The notes under the pieces: model-generated
What the model was told of the DNA's origin: nothing
Database searches by the model: none
The model's input: only the letters and a program-made list of their open reading frames with translations
In this document: in pieces, positions 45,576 through 55,191 of the stretch
Numbering within the stretch: the first letter of the stretch is position 1
Layout of the letters: the number at the start of each line of letters is the position of its first letter
Position numbers and translations under genes: made by a program
Source: Gilliamella sp. Choc5-1
GTDB lineage: Bacteria; Pseudomonadota; Gammaproteobacteria; Enterobacterales; Orbaceae
NCBI RefSeq assembly: GCF_001690595.1
Contig: NZ_LZHH01000086.1
Span: 1 to 64,000 of the forward strand
Reading direction: 5' to 3'
DNA: 64,000 bases

Positions 45576-46211
45576 TCACTCACTAGCCACAGTAAAGCGT
45601 TGTTTAATATGTTTAGCTGTTTCTGCTTCGTCAATCATGGCAATGGCATAATCGGCATAACTAATTTGGCTTTTTCCTTTGCTGTTAAATAACACTTCTT
45701 CGCCCCCTATAATATAATGCCCTGTCCTTTCGCCATCAGCGTTAAACTCAATTGCTGGGCTTAAATATGTCCATTGCACATTATTGCATTTTCTAAGCTG
45801 ATCAAGTGCTTTTGCCATATTGGTTGCTAATGGTTTAAATTCATCAGGAAAATCCGGTGTATCAACCAAACGAATTGAATGTTGTGGATTAACGTATAAA
45901 CTTCCTGCACCACCAACAACTAATAGGCGATTAGCTTTACCGCTCAAGATATCAGTTAAATGTTTTAAACTGGTTTGATGCAATGGCAGTGATTCAAGTG
46001 ACCATGTGCCAAATGCATCAATAATCACATCATAAGGTTTTAAATCAGCATAGGTTAATTCAAACAGATCTTTAATTAGCACTGCTGCTTTTGGAGCAAG
46101 ATGTTGATTTGGCTTACGCACAATTGCAGTAACGTCATGACCTCGTGAAATCGCCTCTTTTACTAAAAGCTGCCCTGTTTTACCACTTGCACCAATGACT
46201 GCAATTTTCAT
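45576..46211 (-). CDS. NAD(P)-binding oxidoreductase (NmrA/YwnB-like)
   Basis: 211 aa Rossmann-fold protein starting KIAVIGASGKTGQLLVKEA (GxxGxxG cofactor loop). YDVIIDAFGTW and LLVVGGAGSLY strands follow; the C-terminal part is short and there is no Tyr-x3-Lys catalytic pair, placing it among atypical SDRs. Substrate is unknown. A GGAGC lies just before the ATG. It is convergent with the sseB-like gene and divergent from treR. Confidence 0.85.
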   Translation of the reverse strand: MKIAVIGASGKTGQLLVKEAISRGHDVTAIVRKPNQHLAPKAAVLIKDLFELTYADLKPYDVIIDAFGTWSLESLPLHQTSLKHLTDILSGKANRLLVVGGAGSLYVNPQHSIRLVDTPDFPDEFKPLATNMAKALDQLRKCNNVQWTYLSPAIEFNADGERTGHYIIGGEEVLFNSKGKSQISYADYAIAMIDEAETAKHIKQRFTVASE

Positions 46212-46465
46212 ATTTTGCTCCTTTTAAGCGTTTAAGAATTAACTGATATAAGAATGGTTTTAGATTAGTCTTTAGTTTTCTACTGTAAAGCTGGTACTAA
46301 ATATAAGGCTATAGTGTTTTTTTGATATTGTATATTACATCTTATTTTGGTTTTAGCTATTAGTTAACAATGCTTATTTAACAAACTGATATCAACAATC
46401 TCAAATCGCTATTTTTTATAAAATAGATTAGTATGATTTTATTGATTTTTGTTGGCTAAATTATT

Positions 46466-47428
46466 ATGAGTATATCTTCAAACAACTTAACCATTAAAGA
46501 TATTGCAAAGCTTTGTTCGGTAAGTAAATCTACCGTTTCTCGAGTGATTAATCATGATCCTATGGTTAAAGAAGCTACGCGTAATAAAGTTTTGGCAATC
46601 ATTGAACAGTATCACTTTACGCCGTCTAAATCGGCAAGAGCTATGCGTGGTTATGGGAATAAAGTGATTGGGATTATTGTAACTCGCCTTGATTCTCTTT
46701 CTGAAAATCAAGCTGTTCAAAGTATGTTGCCTATTTTTTATCGGCATGGTTATGATCCTATCATTATGGAAAGCCAATTTAGTACGGACAAAGTCAAAGA
46801 ATATTTATCTATGCTTAAAAGTAAACAAGCTGATGGCGTAGTTATCTTTGCATTTACTGGACTAGAGCTGTCATTATTATCCACCTGGCAAAATAATAGT
46901 GTAGTGATCGCAAGAAAATTCCAAGATCATACTTGTATTTGTTATGATGATATTGGTGCAGTTAGATTATTGCTTGCTCATTTATATCAATCGCAACAAC
47001 ATCAAAAGATTGGTTATATTGGTGTTGAGCAACAAGACCAAACTACTGGCGCATTGCGTTATCAAGCCTATTTGGATTTTTGCCAGCAATATCAACTTAG
47101 CCCCAATGCGGTTTTAGGTCAATTAAGTTATCGTTCAGGTTATGATCTTGCCCAGTTGGTGTTAACTAAAAATCCATCGGCTATCGTTTGTGCAACAGAT
47201 AGCATCGCATTAGGATTAAATAAGTATTTACACGAAAAACAGCTTGAACATATTACCGTAGCTAGCATTGGTAATAGTGAGCTACTGAGTTTTCTTTTCC
47301 CTAAGACTTGTGCAGTTGAACTCGGTTTTGATAAAGCAGGTAGTTGTGCGGCTCAAGAGTTACTTAATATGTTACAAAATCAGTTTGAGCTGAAAAGTAT
47401 CACTATTCCTTGCCATTTAATAAGCTAA
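46466..47428 (+). CDS. treR: Trehalose operon repressor TreR
   Basis: LacI-family repressor. The HTH (TIKDIAKLCSVSKSTVSRVIN), SARAMRGYGNKVIGIIVTRLDSLSEN and YDPIIMESQFS are closely similar to E. coli TreR, which senses trehalose-6-phosphate. 320 aa, complete. It lies directly upstream of treB, with a perfect TreR-type operator between them. Confidence 0.95.
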   Translation: MSISSNNLTIKDIAKLCSVSKSTVSRVINHDPMVKEATRNKVLAIIEQYHFTPSKSARAMRGYGNKVIGIIVTRLDSLSENQAVQSMLPIFYRHGYDPIIMESQFSTDKVKEYLSMLKSKQADGVVIFAFTGLELSLLSTWQNNSVVIARKFQDHTCICYDDIGAVRLLLAHLYQSQQHQKIGYIGVEQQDQTTGALRYQAYLDFCQQYQLSPNAVLGQLSYRSGYDLAQLVLTKNPSAIVCATDSIALGLNKYLHEKQLEHITVASIGNSELLSFLFPKTCAVELGFDKAGSCAAQELLNMLQNQFELKSITIPCHLIS

Positions 47429-47470
47429 CCAGTAGTTATTTTTATTTAATTTGTGCTTATTTTGCTCTAA

Positions 47471-47490
47471 TTTGTGATATTAATCACAAA
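47471..47490. promoter_or_regulatory. CRP binding site upstream of treBC
   Basis: A perfect 20-bp palindrome containing TGTGA-TATTAA-TCACA (47473-47488), the ideal CRP consensus, just upstream of the TreR operator. It predicts cAMP-CRP activation of trehalose use. Confidence 0.85.
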
Positions 47491-47493
47491 AAA

Positions 47494-47505
47494 GGGAACG
47501 TTCCC
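47494..47505. promoter_or_regulatory. TreR operator
   Basis: GGGAACGTTCCC, a perfect palindrome with a central CG as expected for LacI-family operators and matching the E. coli tre operator core. It lies about 100 bp before treB. Confidence 0.85.
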
Positions 47506-47606
47506 ATTTATTAATTATTTAATTCCATCTATGCTTAATCTATATTTAAAATAGCCAGATTATTAGTGAAATAAAAAGGCTAATTCTAATTTAAAGGAGA
47601 CCTTTT

Positions 47607-49034
47607 ATGGCTAAAAATTCCCAATTAACTAGCCAATCGATAATGCAATTAATCGAGTTGATTGGTGGGAAAGAAAATATTGCCAGTGTCACTCACTGTT
47701 TAACAAGATTGAGGTTTGCCTTAGTTGATCCTAAGCTAGCTGATGTCCAATCTATAGAAGAACTGCCTTTTGTGAAAGGTTGTTTTAATAATGCTGGGCA
47801 ATTTCAAGTTATCATTGGTACCAATGTTGATAGTTATTACAAAGTATTGATCCAGCAATTAAATTTAGATGAAGCAAGCAAAGAGCAAACTAAAGTTGCA
47901 GCTAAAAAGAATATGTCTTTTTTTGAAAGGTTTATTTCTAACTTAGCGGAAATTTTTGTGCCATTATTACCAGCTTTAATCGCTGGTGGTTTATTACTTG
48001 GATTACGTAATATTATTGGCGAAATGCCAACTATTGATAGTAAGCCGCTGATACAAACCTATCATTGGCTAGCGCCAATTTACAGTATACTTTGGTTGCC
48101 TTGCGAGGCGATTTTCCACTTTTTACCAGTTGCCATTTGTTGGTCTACCGTGAAAAAGATGGGAGGATCGCCAATTTTAGGTATTGTTTTAGGCATCACT
48201 TTGGTTTCACCACAATTGATGAACGCTTATGACCTTGGCAGTAAAATACCTGATGTTTGGGATTTTGGTTGGTTTAGTATCGAAAAAGTCGGCTATCAAG
48301 CGCAGGTGATTCCGTCTATTTTTGCAGGTTTAGCGTTGGGTTGGATCGAAACACGATTACGCAAAATTGTACCTGATTACTTGAATCTAGTGATTGTGCC
48401 GATTGTTGCGCTTCTTGTTTCTGTGTTTTTAGCACATTTCCTTTTAGGTCCAATTGGAAGAATGTTAGGTAATGGTATTGCTTTTATTGTTAAATATTTA
48501 ATGACTGGTGATTATGCCTTTATTGGCGCTGCTGTTTTTGGTTTCTTTTATTCACCATTGGTTATTACTGGTATTCACCATACAACCCTTGCAATTGACT
48601 TACAAATGACTGAAAGCATGGGCGGTACGCCGATTTGGCCAATTATTGCTTTATCTAATATTGCTCAAGCTTCGGCTGTTGTGGGTATTATTTTAGTTAG
48701 TAAAAAACATAATGAGCGTGAAGTGTCGGTTCCTGCTGCCATATCAGGTTATCTTGGGGTAACTGAGCCTGCTATGTATGGTATTAATTTGCGCTATAAA
48801 TTCCCAATGCTGTGCGCCATGGTTGGTTCAGCTTTAGCTGGGTTAATTTGTGGTTTATTCGGTGTGTTATCTAATGGTATTGGGGTTGGCGGTTTGCCAG
48901 GTATTTTATCGATAAAGCCGATATATTGGTCGATTTATGCTTTGGCGATGATTGTGGCAATTGTGGTTCCGATTGTTTTAACTTCGATCGTGTATAAAAT
49001 AAAACTTAAAAAAGGTACGTTAGATATTCGTTAA
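47607..49034 (+). CDS. treB: PTS trehalose-specific EIIBC component TreB
   Basis: Membrane permease that imports trehalose as trehalose-6-phosphate. An N-terminal EIIB domain carries the phosphorylated cysteine in ASVTHCLTRLRFAL (Cys 31). The EIIC domain begins near residue 110 (FVPLLPALIAGGLLLGLRN), has about ten hydrophobic segments and includes ITGIHHTTLAIDLQ and GVTEPAMYGINLRY. No EIIA domain is present; the glucose EIIA (Crr) normally serves. 475 aa. GGAG precedes the ATG. Confidence 0.96.
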   Translation: MAKNSQLTSQSIMQLIELIGGKENIASVTHCLTRLRFALVDPKLADVQSIEELPFVKGCFNNAGQFQVIIGTNVDSYYKVLIQQLNLDEASKEQTKVAAKKNMSFFERFISNLAEIFVPLLPALIAGGLLLGLRNIIGEMPTIDSKPLIQTYHWLAPIYSILWLPCEAIFHFLPVAICWSTVKKMGGSPILGIVLGITLVSPQLMNAYDLGSKIPDVWDFGWFSIEKVGYQAQVIPSIFAGLALGWIETRLRKIVPDYLNLVIVPIVALLVSVFLAHFLLGPIGRMLGNGIAFIVKYLMTGDYAFIGAAVFGFFYSPLVITGIHHTTLAIDLQMTESMGGTPIWPIIALSNIAQASAVVGIILVSKKHNEREVSVPAAISGYLGVTEPAMYGINLRYKFPMLCAMVGSALAGLICGLFGVLSNGIGVGGLPGILSIKPIYWSIYALAMIVAIVVPIVLTSIVYKIKLKKGTLDIR

Positions 49035-49110
49035 ACACGAGCTAATAACCATTAACCGTTCTTGTTATTGAGCGGTTAATTTATGAAAAATAAATAATAA
49101 AGAGCAAGCA

Positions 49111-50784
49111 ATGAATAAAATTAATATCCCTTGGTGGCAAAATGGTACTATTTACCAGATCTATCCCAAAAGTTTCCAAGCCAGTGGCGTAGGTTCAACA
49201 GGTGATTTATTAGGCATTATTAGCCGATTCGATTATCTTAAAAATTTAGGGGTTAGTGCTATTTGGTTAACGCCGATTTATCCATCCCCACAAATTGATA
49301 ACGGTTATGATGTGTCGGATTATTATGATATAGATCCGAGCTATGGCTCAATGGCTGATTTTGAGCTACTGGTTAAACAAGCGCACGAGCGTGGTATTCG
49401 CATTATGATGGATATGGTGTTTAATCATACTTCAACAGAGCACCCATGGTTTAAATCGGCCCTAGATAAGTCAAGCCCTTATCGCTCATTTTATATTTGG
49501 AAAGACGCTAAAACTGATGGCTCAGAGCCTAACAATTGGCGGTCAAAATTTGGCGGTAAAGCATGGCAATGGCATCAACCATCGGAGCAATACTATTTAC
49601 ACTTATTTGCTAAAGAACAAGCCGATCTCAACTGGGAAAACCCAACCGTTCGTGATGAAATCAAGAAAGTGTGTCAATTTTGGGCGAATAAAGGGGTCGA
49701 TGCGCTTAGGCTTGATGTGATTAATTTAGTTTCAAAACAGCAAGATTTTCCTGATGATAAAAATGGCGATGGTCGTCGATTTTATACCGATGGTCCTAAA
49801 ATTCATGAATTTTTACAAGAGATCAGCCGTGATGTGTTTCAACCCAATCAACTTAAAACAGTTGGCGAAATGTCATCAACTACATTAGAAAACTGTCAAA
49901 AATATGCCGCATTGGATGGCAAAGAGTTGACCATGACATTTAATTTTCATCATTTAAAAATTGATTATCCAAATGGGGAAAAATGGACGCTAGCTAAACC
50001 TGATTTACTTGAACTAAAAAAAATCCTTGGCTATTGGCAAACAGGTATGCACGGTAAGGCTTGGAATGCAATTTTTTGGTGTAATCATGATCAGCCTCGT
50101 ATCGTCTCACGCCTTGGTAATGAAAACCAATATCACAAACAATCGGCCAAAATGTTAGCCATGCTACTGTATGGTTTACAAGGCACACCTTATCTTTATC
50201 AAGGTGAAGAAATCGGTATGACCAATCCTCATTTTACTGATATTTCACAATATAAAGATGTGGAAAGTCTTAACATTTATCAAGAAAAAATAGCAGATGG
50301 TATGCCTAAATCAGAAATTTTAGCAATCCTTGCTAGCAAATCCAGAGACAATAGCCGAACGCCAATGCAATGGGATAATTCAGCCAATGCTGGCTTTACT
50401 AAAGGTAAGCCTTGGATTGAGGTTGCTAATAATTATCCTCAAATTAATGTCAAAGCGGCACTCGATGATCCTGATTCGATATTTTATTGCTATCAAACCT
50501 TAATTAAATTACGCAAAAAATACCCGATTTTTATTTTTGGTGATTATCAAGATCTAACGCCAGATATTGCTGATTATTGGTGCTATATCAGGTGGTGGCA
50601 TAATCAAACGTTACTCGTGATAGCCAATCTGACCGAAAATACGGTTAAATGGCAATTACCTAAAGCGTTAGAAAATAGTCATTGGCAAAGATTACTAGGT
50701 AATTATGAAAACCAAACTGTATTAAAGCCAGAAATGGTGTTACAACCTTATCAGGCTATGTATTGGTTGCACCTAAATAGTTAA
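49111..50784 (+). CDS. treC: Trehalose-6-phosphate hydrolase TreC
   Basis: GH13 enzyme that splits trehalose-6-phosphate into glucose and glucose-6-phosphate in the cytoplasm. It has GH13 motifs MDMVFNHTS, the catalytic Asp in DALRLDVINL, the acid/base Glu in VGEMSS and FWCNHDQPR. The start NIPWWQNGTIYQIYPKSFQ is typical of oligo-1,6-glucosidase/TreC enzymes. 557 aa, complete, 76 nt after treB. A terminator lies 89 nt downstream. Confidence 0.96.
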   Translation: MNKINIPWWQNGTIYQIYPKSFQASGVGSTGDLLGIISRFDYLKNLGVSAIWLTPIYPSPQIDNGYDVSDYYDIDPSYGSMADFELLVKQAHERGIRIMMDMVFNHTSTEHPWFKSALDKSSPYRSFYIWKDAKTDGSEPNNWRSKFGGKAWQWHQPSEQYYLHLFAKEQADLNWENPTVRDEIKKVCQFWANKGVDALRLDVINLVSKQQDFPDDKNGDGRRFYTDGPKIHEFLQEISRDVFQPNQLKTVGEMSSTTLENCQKYAALDGKELTMTFNFHHLKIDYPNGEKWTLAKPDLLELKKILGYWQTGMHGKAWNAIFWCNHDQPRIVSRLGNENQYHKQSAKMLAMLLYGLQGTPYLYQGEEIGMTNPHFTDISQYKDVESLNIYQEKIADGMPKSEILAILASKSRDNSRTPMQWDNSANAGFTKGKPWIEVANNYPQINVKAALDDPDSIFYCYQTLIKLRKKYPIFIFGDYQDLTPDIADYWCYIRWWHNQTLLVIANLTENTVKWQLPKALENSHWQRLLGNYENQTVLKPEMVLQPYQAMYWLHLNS

Positions 50785-50872
50785 TCGGTGGCATCAGGTT
50801 ACTAGAATATACGCTAAATCATTTTGTTCTATTGAATTAAGAAATGTTGGACAAACTGGGGAATAAGAAAAT

Positions 50873-50895
50873 GCCAACCATCGCGTTGGCTTTTT
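50873..50895 (+). terminator. Intrinsic terminator after treC
   Basis: GCCAAC / GTTGGC stem with a 6-nt loop (CATCGC) is followed by TTTTT, on the plus strand downstream of treC. Confidence 0.8.
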
Positions 50896-51383
50896 GATTG
50901 AAACTTAATAATATGTTGTTCATCAAAAGTTGTGGATAGTTCATATTGGTCATCAATTCCTATATGTTAGTTAATTAACAGCTAATCTAAATCACGTTAA
51001 ATGATTGACAAATCATACTTTTTATGTGTAAATATAACTTTCCTGTTATAAAAAACGGGTAATCAGAATGTCTATCTATCCAACTAGAACAGTGATTAAT
51101 TAGCATAAGTGATGAATATCAATATTAGGCTGTTTTGAGATAAAGTGTTATAGAGAGCATGTTAAATGATCTAATTAGTAAAGCTATCGAGAAATAGAGC
51201 AATAATACATTCGTTTTATACTAAAAAATATTCTTCAATCATATTTATTGGGATAATTTTGATTTTTAGAATTTGCTATATAAAAATAATTATTATAAAA
51301 TAATAAATTATAAATTATAATTCGATCAGTAAGAATACCATTGAAAATGGTAGATTTATCATCGTTAAAAAACATAGAAAAAA
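50896..51383. other. Intergenic region after treC
   Basis: About 490 bp, very A/T-rich, with stop codons in all frames. I see no gene, RNA fold or repeat that I can support. Confidence 0.4.
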
Positions 51384-51899
51384 ATGAACACAAGAAGAAA
51401 ACAAAATAAACCATTAAAAAAATCTTTTATAGAAATTATATTAACCGCACTGGCTTTTGGTGTTTTATTTTGGTCTCTTTTGTTAGTAGTTTTTACCTTT
51501 CTGGCTGCTATAAATTTATTTATAGGTAATGATGAAATATTGTTTTTAATGGACGTTGTGTGGTTTTTTCCTGCTACTATTTTAGTATGGCTATGTTTGA
51601 CTCCAACTTTCCACATCACAAAACAAAACATTATTATTTTACGAAAATTTAGACCAAAAATTTATATTCCAATTTGCCGGGATCTTGAAGTTAAAATCAT
51701 TAAGATCGGATATTTCAAGCCTAGGAGGGAGACATGGCATTCTGCATATATATTATTTATAGCTTTTAAAAATAAAAAAGTGAAATTAAAAAGAAGGGTG
51801 ATGAGTGGAGTATACACACATGACCAAATTGATTATTTTTTTAGTAATTTAAATATGTCAGGTGTTCGCTATGAAGTCAAAAATTTGCATTTTAGGTAA
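51384..51899 (+). CDS. Small membrane protein of unknown function
   Basis: 171 aa with a basic start (NTRRKQNKPLKKS), two hydrophobic segments (about residues 20-45 and 54-72) and a soluble beta-rich C-terminal part rich in Lys, Ile and Phe (ITKQNIIILRKFRPKIYIPI). This plan recalls small bacterial PH-domain-like membrane proteins, but I cannot assign a family. No clear SD. It stands alone before the RNA-repair region. Confidence 0.55.
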   Translation: MNTRRKQNKPLKKSFIEIILTALAFGVLFWSLLLVVFTFLAAINLFIGNDEILFLMDVVWFFPATILVWLCLTPTFHITKQNIIILRKFRPKIYIPICRDLEVKIIKIGYFKPRRETWHSAYILFIAFKNKKVKLKRRVMSGVYTHDQIDYFFSNLNMSGVRYEVKNLHFR

Positions 51900-52021
51900 A
51901 AATTTAAGGATCTATTTCTATATAACCTTAATGATTTGGATATTTCATTTTTATAATTTGGACCATTTTGGTAATTGATTTTCCTTTCTTAGATTGTATA
52001 TATTCTATAATTTTTTATTAC

Positions 52022-53086
52022 TTAATATCGATTATATAACCACTCCCGCATTTTAATTAACCGAGCAATAATTTCATTTGAATCAGGCAGTTCAGGTAGT
52101 GATGATGTTAGCGATGCGGTTTCAATTTTGCTTAACAATGTTTTTGAGATATGCATAATCTCATCATAGCTTAATTGACCATTTTTAATGGCGAGCAGTT
52201 CATCACGATTAGCGCATTTATTGGTAATGGTGCCTTTAGTCATTATTTCATGCGCCACTTGCAATAAACGAATAGTATGCATCATATTTTTAGCATCAAA
52301 ATCATTACCACTTTTAATATTACTTTGATAACGCTGCTCATTTCGCTTTTCAACCCATTGCCAGTAAGCCTTATAATCACGACAATGCGATGAAAAACCA
52401 TCACGATTAAAACTTAAGTAAGCATTTACTGTGGTGCCTACTTTCACCGACGACAAGCAAAGTTCGGTCGAATCATCATTTTGAATAATGCCATGATAGC
52501 CACAATCCCCCGATGCATCATAAAAAACTGCATATAAATCTCGACTATGTGGAATATTCACTAAACCACATAAATGTTGCTCAAAACGCTTTTCACTTAA
52601 CCAATTGGTGAGGGGATAAGCATGCTGACCTTGAATAATATAACAAAAATCAAGAACCGTTTTACGTTTCACCTCAATGGGATTATTGATTTTTTTATTC
52701 AATCCTTTAGCTTTTTTAATTTGTGACATAGCATAGTGAGCAAAGGTTTGTTTAGTTTGTTGGGATAAAAATAGATCAAGGGTTAACTGCTGCATAATTG
52801 GATGCTGATATAAAATACAGTCGGATGCAGAAGCCAATACTTCTAAAATATTCGGATTATTTTTTAGCAATAACTCAACAAAGCGACCTAATTCATAATA
52901 GACGATATCATTAGTTTCATTACTAATTTGCGGAATATACTCGAGTCCATAAAACTTATTTTTAGGTAGATAAAACACCCCTTTAATATCGGTATCTGAT
53001 GTTTCAGTAGCCAAACCAAATGCACGGCTACCGCTGATCACTTCAAATAAGATTAAGTTTTGTGCTTTTAAATCGTCGATTGTCAT
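52022..53086 (-). CDS. RlaP-type nucleotidyltransferase (RNA-repair associated), copy 2
   Basis: 354 aa DNA-polymerase-beta-fold nucleotidyltransferase of the RlaP/YcgL (pfam10127) type, often encoded with RNA ligases. The active site is the GS motif with two aspartates: GSRAFGLATETSDTDIKG (Gly19-Ser20, Asp31, Asp33). A helical C-terminal part includes KNMMHTIRLLQVAHEI. Predicted to add nucleotides to damaged RNA ends, inferred from context. It lies 15 nt after copy 1 (53102-53857), forming a two-gene unit pointing away from rtcB. Confidence 0.82.
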   Translation of the reverse strand: MTIDDLKAQNLILFEVISGSRAFGLATETSDTDIKGVFYLPKNKFYGLEYIPQISNETNDIVYYELGRFVELLLKNNPNILEVLASASDCILYQHPIMQQLTLDLFLSQQTKQTFAHYAMSQIKKAKGLNKKINNPIEVKRKTVLDFCYIIQGQHAYPLTNWLSEKRFEQHLCGLVNIPHSRDLYAVFYDASGDCGYHGIIQNDDSTELCLSSVKVGTTVNAYLSFNRDGFSSHCRDYKAYWQWVEKRNEQRYQSNIKSGNDFDAKNMMHTIRLLQVAHEIMTKGTITNKCANRDELLAIKNGQLSYDEIMHISKTLLSKIETASLTSSLPELPDSNEIIARLIKMREWLYNRY

Positions 53087-53101
53087 TTAGTCTTCCTTGT
53101 T

Positions 53102-53857
53102 TTATTTTAAGCTCATCAATGTTTGTATAAAAAAGTGATCTAACTTATCGGCCTTAAAATGTTGTTCAGCAATAGCCTGTACGCTTTTTTCAATCTCAAT
53201 CATGGATTGTTCAATAAACAATAATATTTTGGGATCAATAGTGATAGGCGTTGATTCAGTCATGGTTGCTTTTAAGGCAATAATATCATTGATTTGCTGG
53301 CTTAAATCATCAGGTAATAGTGTCAATAATGGCGTAATGGCCATGGGGGCGATTTGCTGTTTTTCTAAACACCATTTGGCACTTAATAAAGGTCTTAATA
53401 CATAAAACAGTTTTTTGATACCGATTTGTTGTCCTTCACTGCTTTGTAAGGCACTTTTGGCAATACCTAAATAGTGATAAATATTACCCCTAGCATTAAA
53501 GAAATTGGAACAAAGTTGCCATAATTTATTAGCAATTGGTGCATTTTGTTGATAAATAATGGGTGATTGCAACCATTCAAACGGGGTAGTATTTGATTTG
53601 CGGATCAATTGTAAAGTTTTTTTTAAATCCCAACCATGCAAATCCAGCTCATCATCAATAGGAAAAGTTAAATGTGAAGCAGGGTTATCAATGGCTAAAT
53701 ACTTATCCAACGGGTGAACATAAATAAAACGCACATCATAATCACTATTCGGCGATGGAAAACCCCACGCCCGACTGCCCGATTCGCAAGCATAAAGTAT
53801 ATGGATATTATGTTGTTGTGCTAATTCTGCTAATTTTTGTTTTATGCGGTTTTGCAT
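53102..53857 (-). CDS. RlaP-type nucleotidyltransferase (RNA-repair associated), copy 1
   Basis: 251 aa nucleotidyltransferase of the same superfamily, only distantly similar to copy 2. The active site is ESGSRAWGFPSPNSDYDVRF (Gly27-Ser28, Asp39, Asp41). The pattern HGWDLKKTLQLIRKSNTTPF-EWL is typical of RlaP. It is first in the pair, and its likely promoter region holds one copy of a 34-bp repeat (53968-54001). Decayed parts of a second copy of this gene lie at 55011-55055. Confidence 0.84.
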   Translation of the reverse strand: MQNRIKQKLAELAQQHNIHILYACESGSRAWGFPSPNSDYDVRFIYVHPLDKYLAIDNPASHLTFPIDDELDLHGWDLKKTLQLIRKSNTTPFEWLQSPIIYQQNAPIANKLWQLCSNFFNARGNIYHYLGIAKSALQSSEGQQIGIKKLFYVLRPLLSAKWCLEKQQIAPMAITPLLTLLPDDLSQQINDIIALKATMTESTPITIDPKILLFIEQSMIEIEKSVQAIAEQHFKADKLDHFFIQTLMSLK

Positions 53858-53967
53858 TACAGCTATCCTATTATTTTCTTTACCCTACTTTATATCTGAA
53901 TTTTTAACGCATTTAAAGCCTTTTGGCTATTACCATTAAAAAATGATTTAACATAATAAGTTATGAT

Positions 53968-54001
53968 TGAAACGGTATAGACTCCTGAATATTTTTTACA
54001 A
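53968..54001. repeat. 34-bp direct repeat, copy A
   Basis: Identical to copies B (55143-55176) and C (55953-55986), all in the same orientation. On the minus strand it reads TTGTAA, 16 nt, TATACC, a possible promoter; here it faces the rlaP pair. Confidence 0.85.
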
Positions 54002-54016
54002 CCTTATTAATTATTA

Positions 54017-54134
54017 CTATGACTTAGATCTAAAATGCGACTTACCAGTCGGTAAAAATGTGGTACCTGCTTGAACGTCTAACTATATTTGACGGCAACG
54101 TTGGCGTCGCTTTATTTGACAATAGTTAGCCAAT
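54017..54134 (-). pseudogene. Truncated C-terminal fragment of the DUF746-like gene
   Basis: It encodes the last 38 codons of the gene at 55192-55938 (ANYCQIKRRQRCRQI, then FLPTGKSHFRSKS), but a Trp codon has become TAG. Similarity stops abruptly at 54134. Together with the flanking DNA it forms a roughly 208-bp unit (53927-54134) repeated at 55102-55309. Confidence 0.8.
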
Positions 54135-54313
54135 GTCACATATCTTTTATCCTCCATCAGATCAATAAAATAGAGTTGCTATTTGATTAATTAATGCAAT
54201 ATAATCAAACGCATGTTTAAATAAGAAACAGAGGCATCATTATGCGTAAGTGGCAACCCAAAGTCCCATTTTTGTTGGTGTAAAAATGACATATATAACA
54301 ATTTAACCAATAA
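54135..54313. other. Non-coding stretch in the duplicated region
   Basis: Between the truncated DUF746-like fragment and a decayed frame. Only very short frames occur; I see no gene. Confidence 0.3.
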
Positions 54314-54499
54314 AGTAGAAAAAATAGTCAGCAAGATGTCGAAGCTATTTATTTACTACAAGGATGGACAATTTCACACAACTAGGTACACATTTTGCAT
54401 GAATATGGTCTACAAGAACTTTATCGGTTACCTAGCTCTTTGGAAGAAGCGGTAAAAGAGATTGAAGATAAAAAAGGGAAAACTAATGAAAATAATTAA
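54314..54499 (+). pseudogene. Decayed coding remnant upstream of a membrane protein
   Basis: One frame interrupted by a single TAG (54383-54385) reads QQDVEAIYLLQGWTISHN, then VHILHEYGLQELYRLPSS and EEAVKEIEDKKGKTNENN before its stop. The balanced composition looks coding. The next gene's ATG lies inside its last codons, an arrangement common in coupled pairs. I do not recognise the family. Confidence 0.35.
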
Positions 54500-54923
54500 T
54501 TTATTAATTATCGTATTGTTTAACTTTATAGGTGCCTATCTAAGTTACCAATGGTGTTATCGAGTGATTATCGCAAAACATCGCACACCAGAATTATATT
54601 ATTTGATATGTTATGGTTTGTGTTATTTCTGTTTTATTCTGATTTCAATCTTTCTTTTAAATAAAATAAAACAACCGATAGGTTTAGTGATTTGTGCAGT
54701 GCCAATTGGTTTTATCATTACCTTAATGTCTCCAATTTTCTTCATGTTAATTGTGGAAGATACTAATAAATTGATTTTTAATCTAAATTTTATTATGGAG
54801 ATGTTAGGTGTCACATCAATGATAACCCTTAATTTTATAATATATCCGGCAATTTTATTATGCTGCCATTATTCTATTGGTGGGATACAAAAAATATCAA
54901 GTAAGCTTACTTTGAAGCAATAA
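54486..54923 (+). CDS. Small multi-spanning membrane protein, unknown
   Basis: 145 aa, very hydrophobic, with about four transmembrane segments (residues 3-20, 36-54, 61-82 and 98-125). I chose ATG 54486 over the upstream TTG 54462 because GGGA lies at a suitable distance. It overlaps the end of a decayed frame. The pairing could mean a toxin-immunity remnant, but nothing in the sequence proves this. Confidence 0.5.
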   Translation: MKIINLLIIVLFNFIGAYLSYQWCYRVIIAKHRTPELYYLICYGLCYFCFILISIFLLNKIKQPIGLVICAVPIGFIITLMSPIFFMLIVEDTNKLIFNLNFIMEMLGVTSMITLNFIIYPAILLCCHYSIGGIQKISSKLTLKQ

Positions 54924-54986
54924 TCAATTGCCTAAATCAGCCAGAAAATCGCTCAACTATTTTATACTGTGGAACTCATCTGATTG

Positions 54987-55101
54987 GATTGTCATCCTGT
55001 ATTTCTTGTCTTATTTTAAGCTCATCAATGTTTGTATGTTGTCCTTTACTGCTTTAATATCGGAATTTTTTAACGCTTTTAAGGTTTTTAAAGCCCTTTG
55101 C
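54987..55101 (-). pseudogene. Scar of a second rlaP copy
   Basis: Pieces of the rlaP region in order, with internal deletions: 54987-54995 matches the start of copy 2 (53078-53086), 55011-55036 matches the 3' end of copy 1 (53102-53127), 55037-55055 matches 53427-53445 (one mismatch), then about 55056-55101 matches the upstream region near 53891. It was therefore once a tandem duplicate. Confidence 0.75.
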
Positions 55102-55142
55102 CTATTACCATTAAAAAATGATTGAACATAATGAGTTATAAT

Positions 55143-55176
55143 TGAAACGGTATAGACTCCTGAATATTTTTTACAA
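55143..55176. repeat. 34-bp direct repeat, copy B
   Basis: Starts 15 bp past the stop codon of the DUF746-like gene, on its downstream side. Identical to copies A and C. Confidence 0.85.
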
Positions 55177-55191
55177 CCACATTAATTATTA

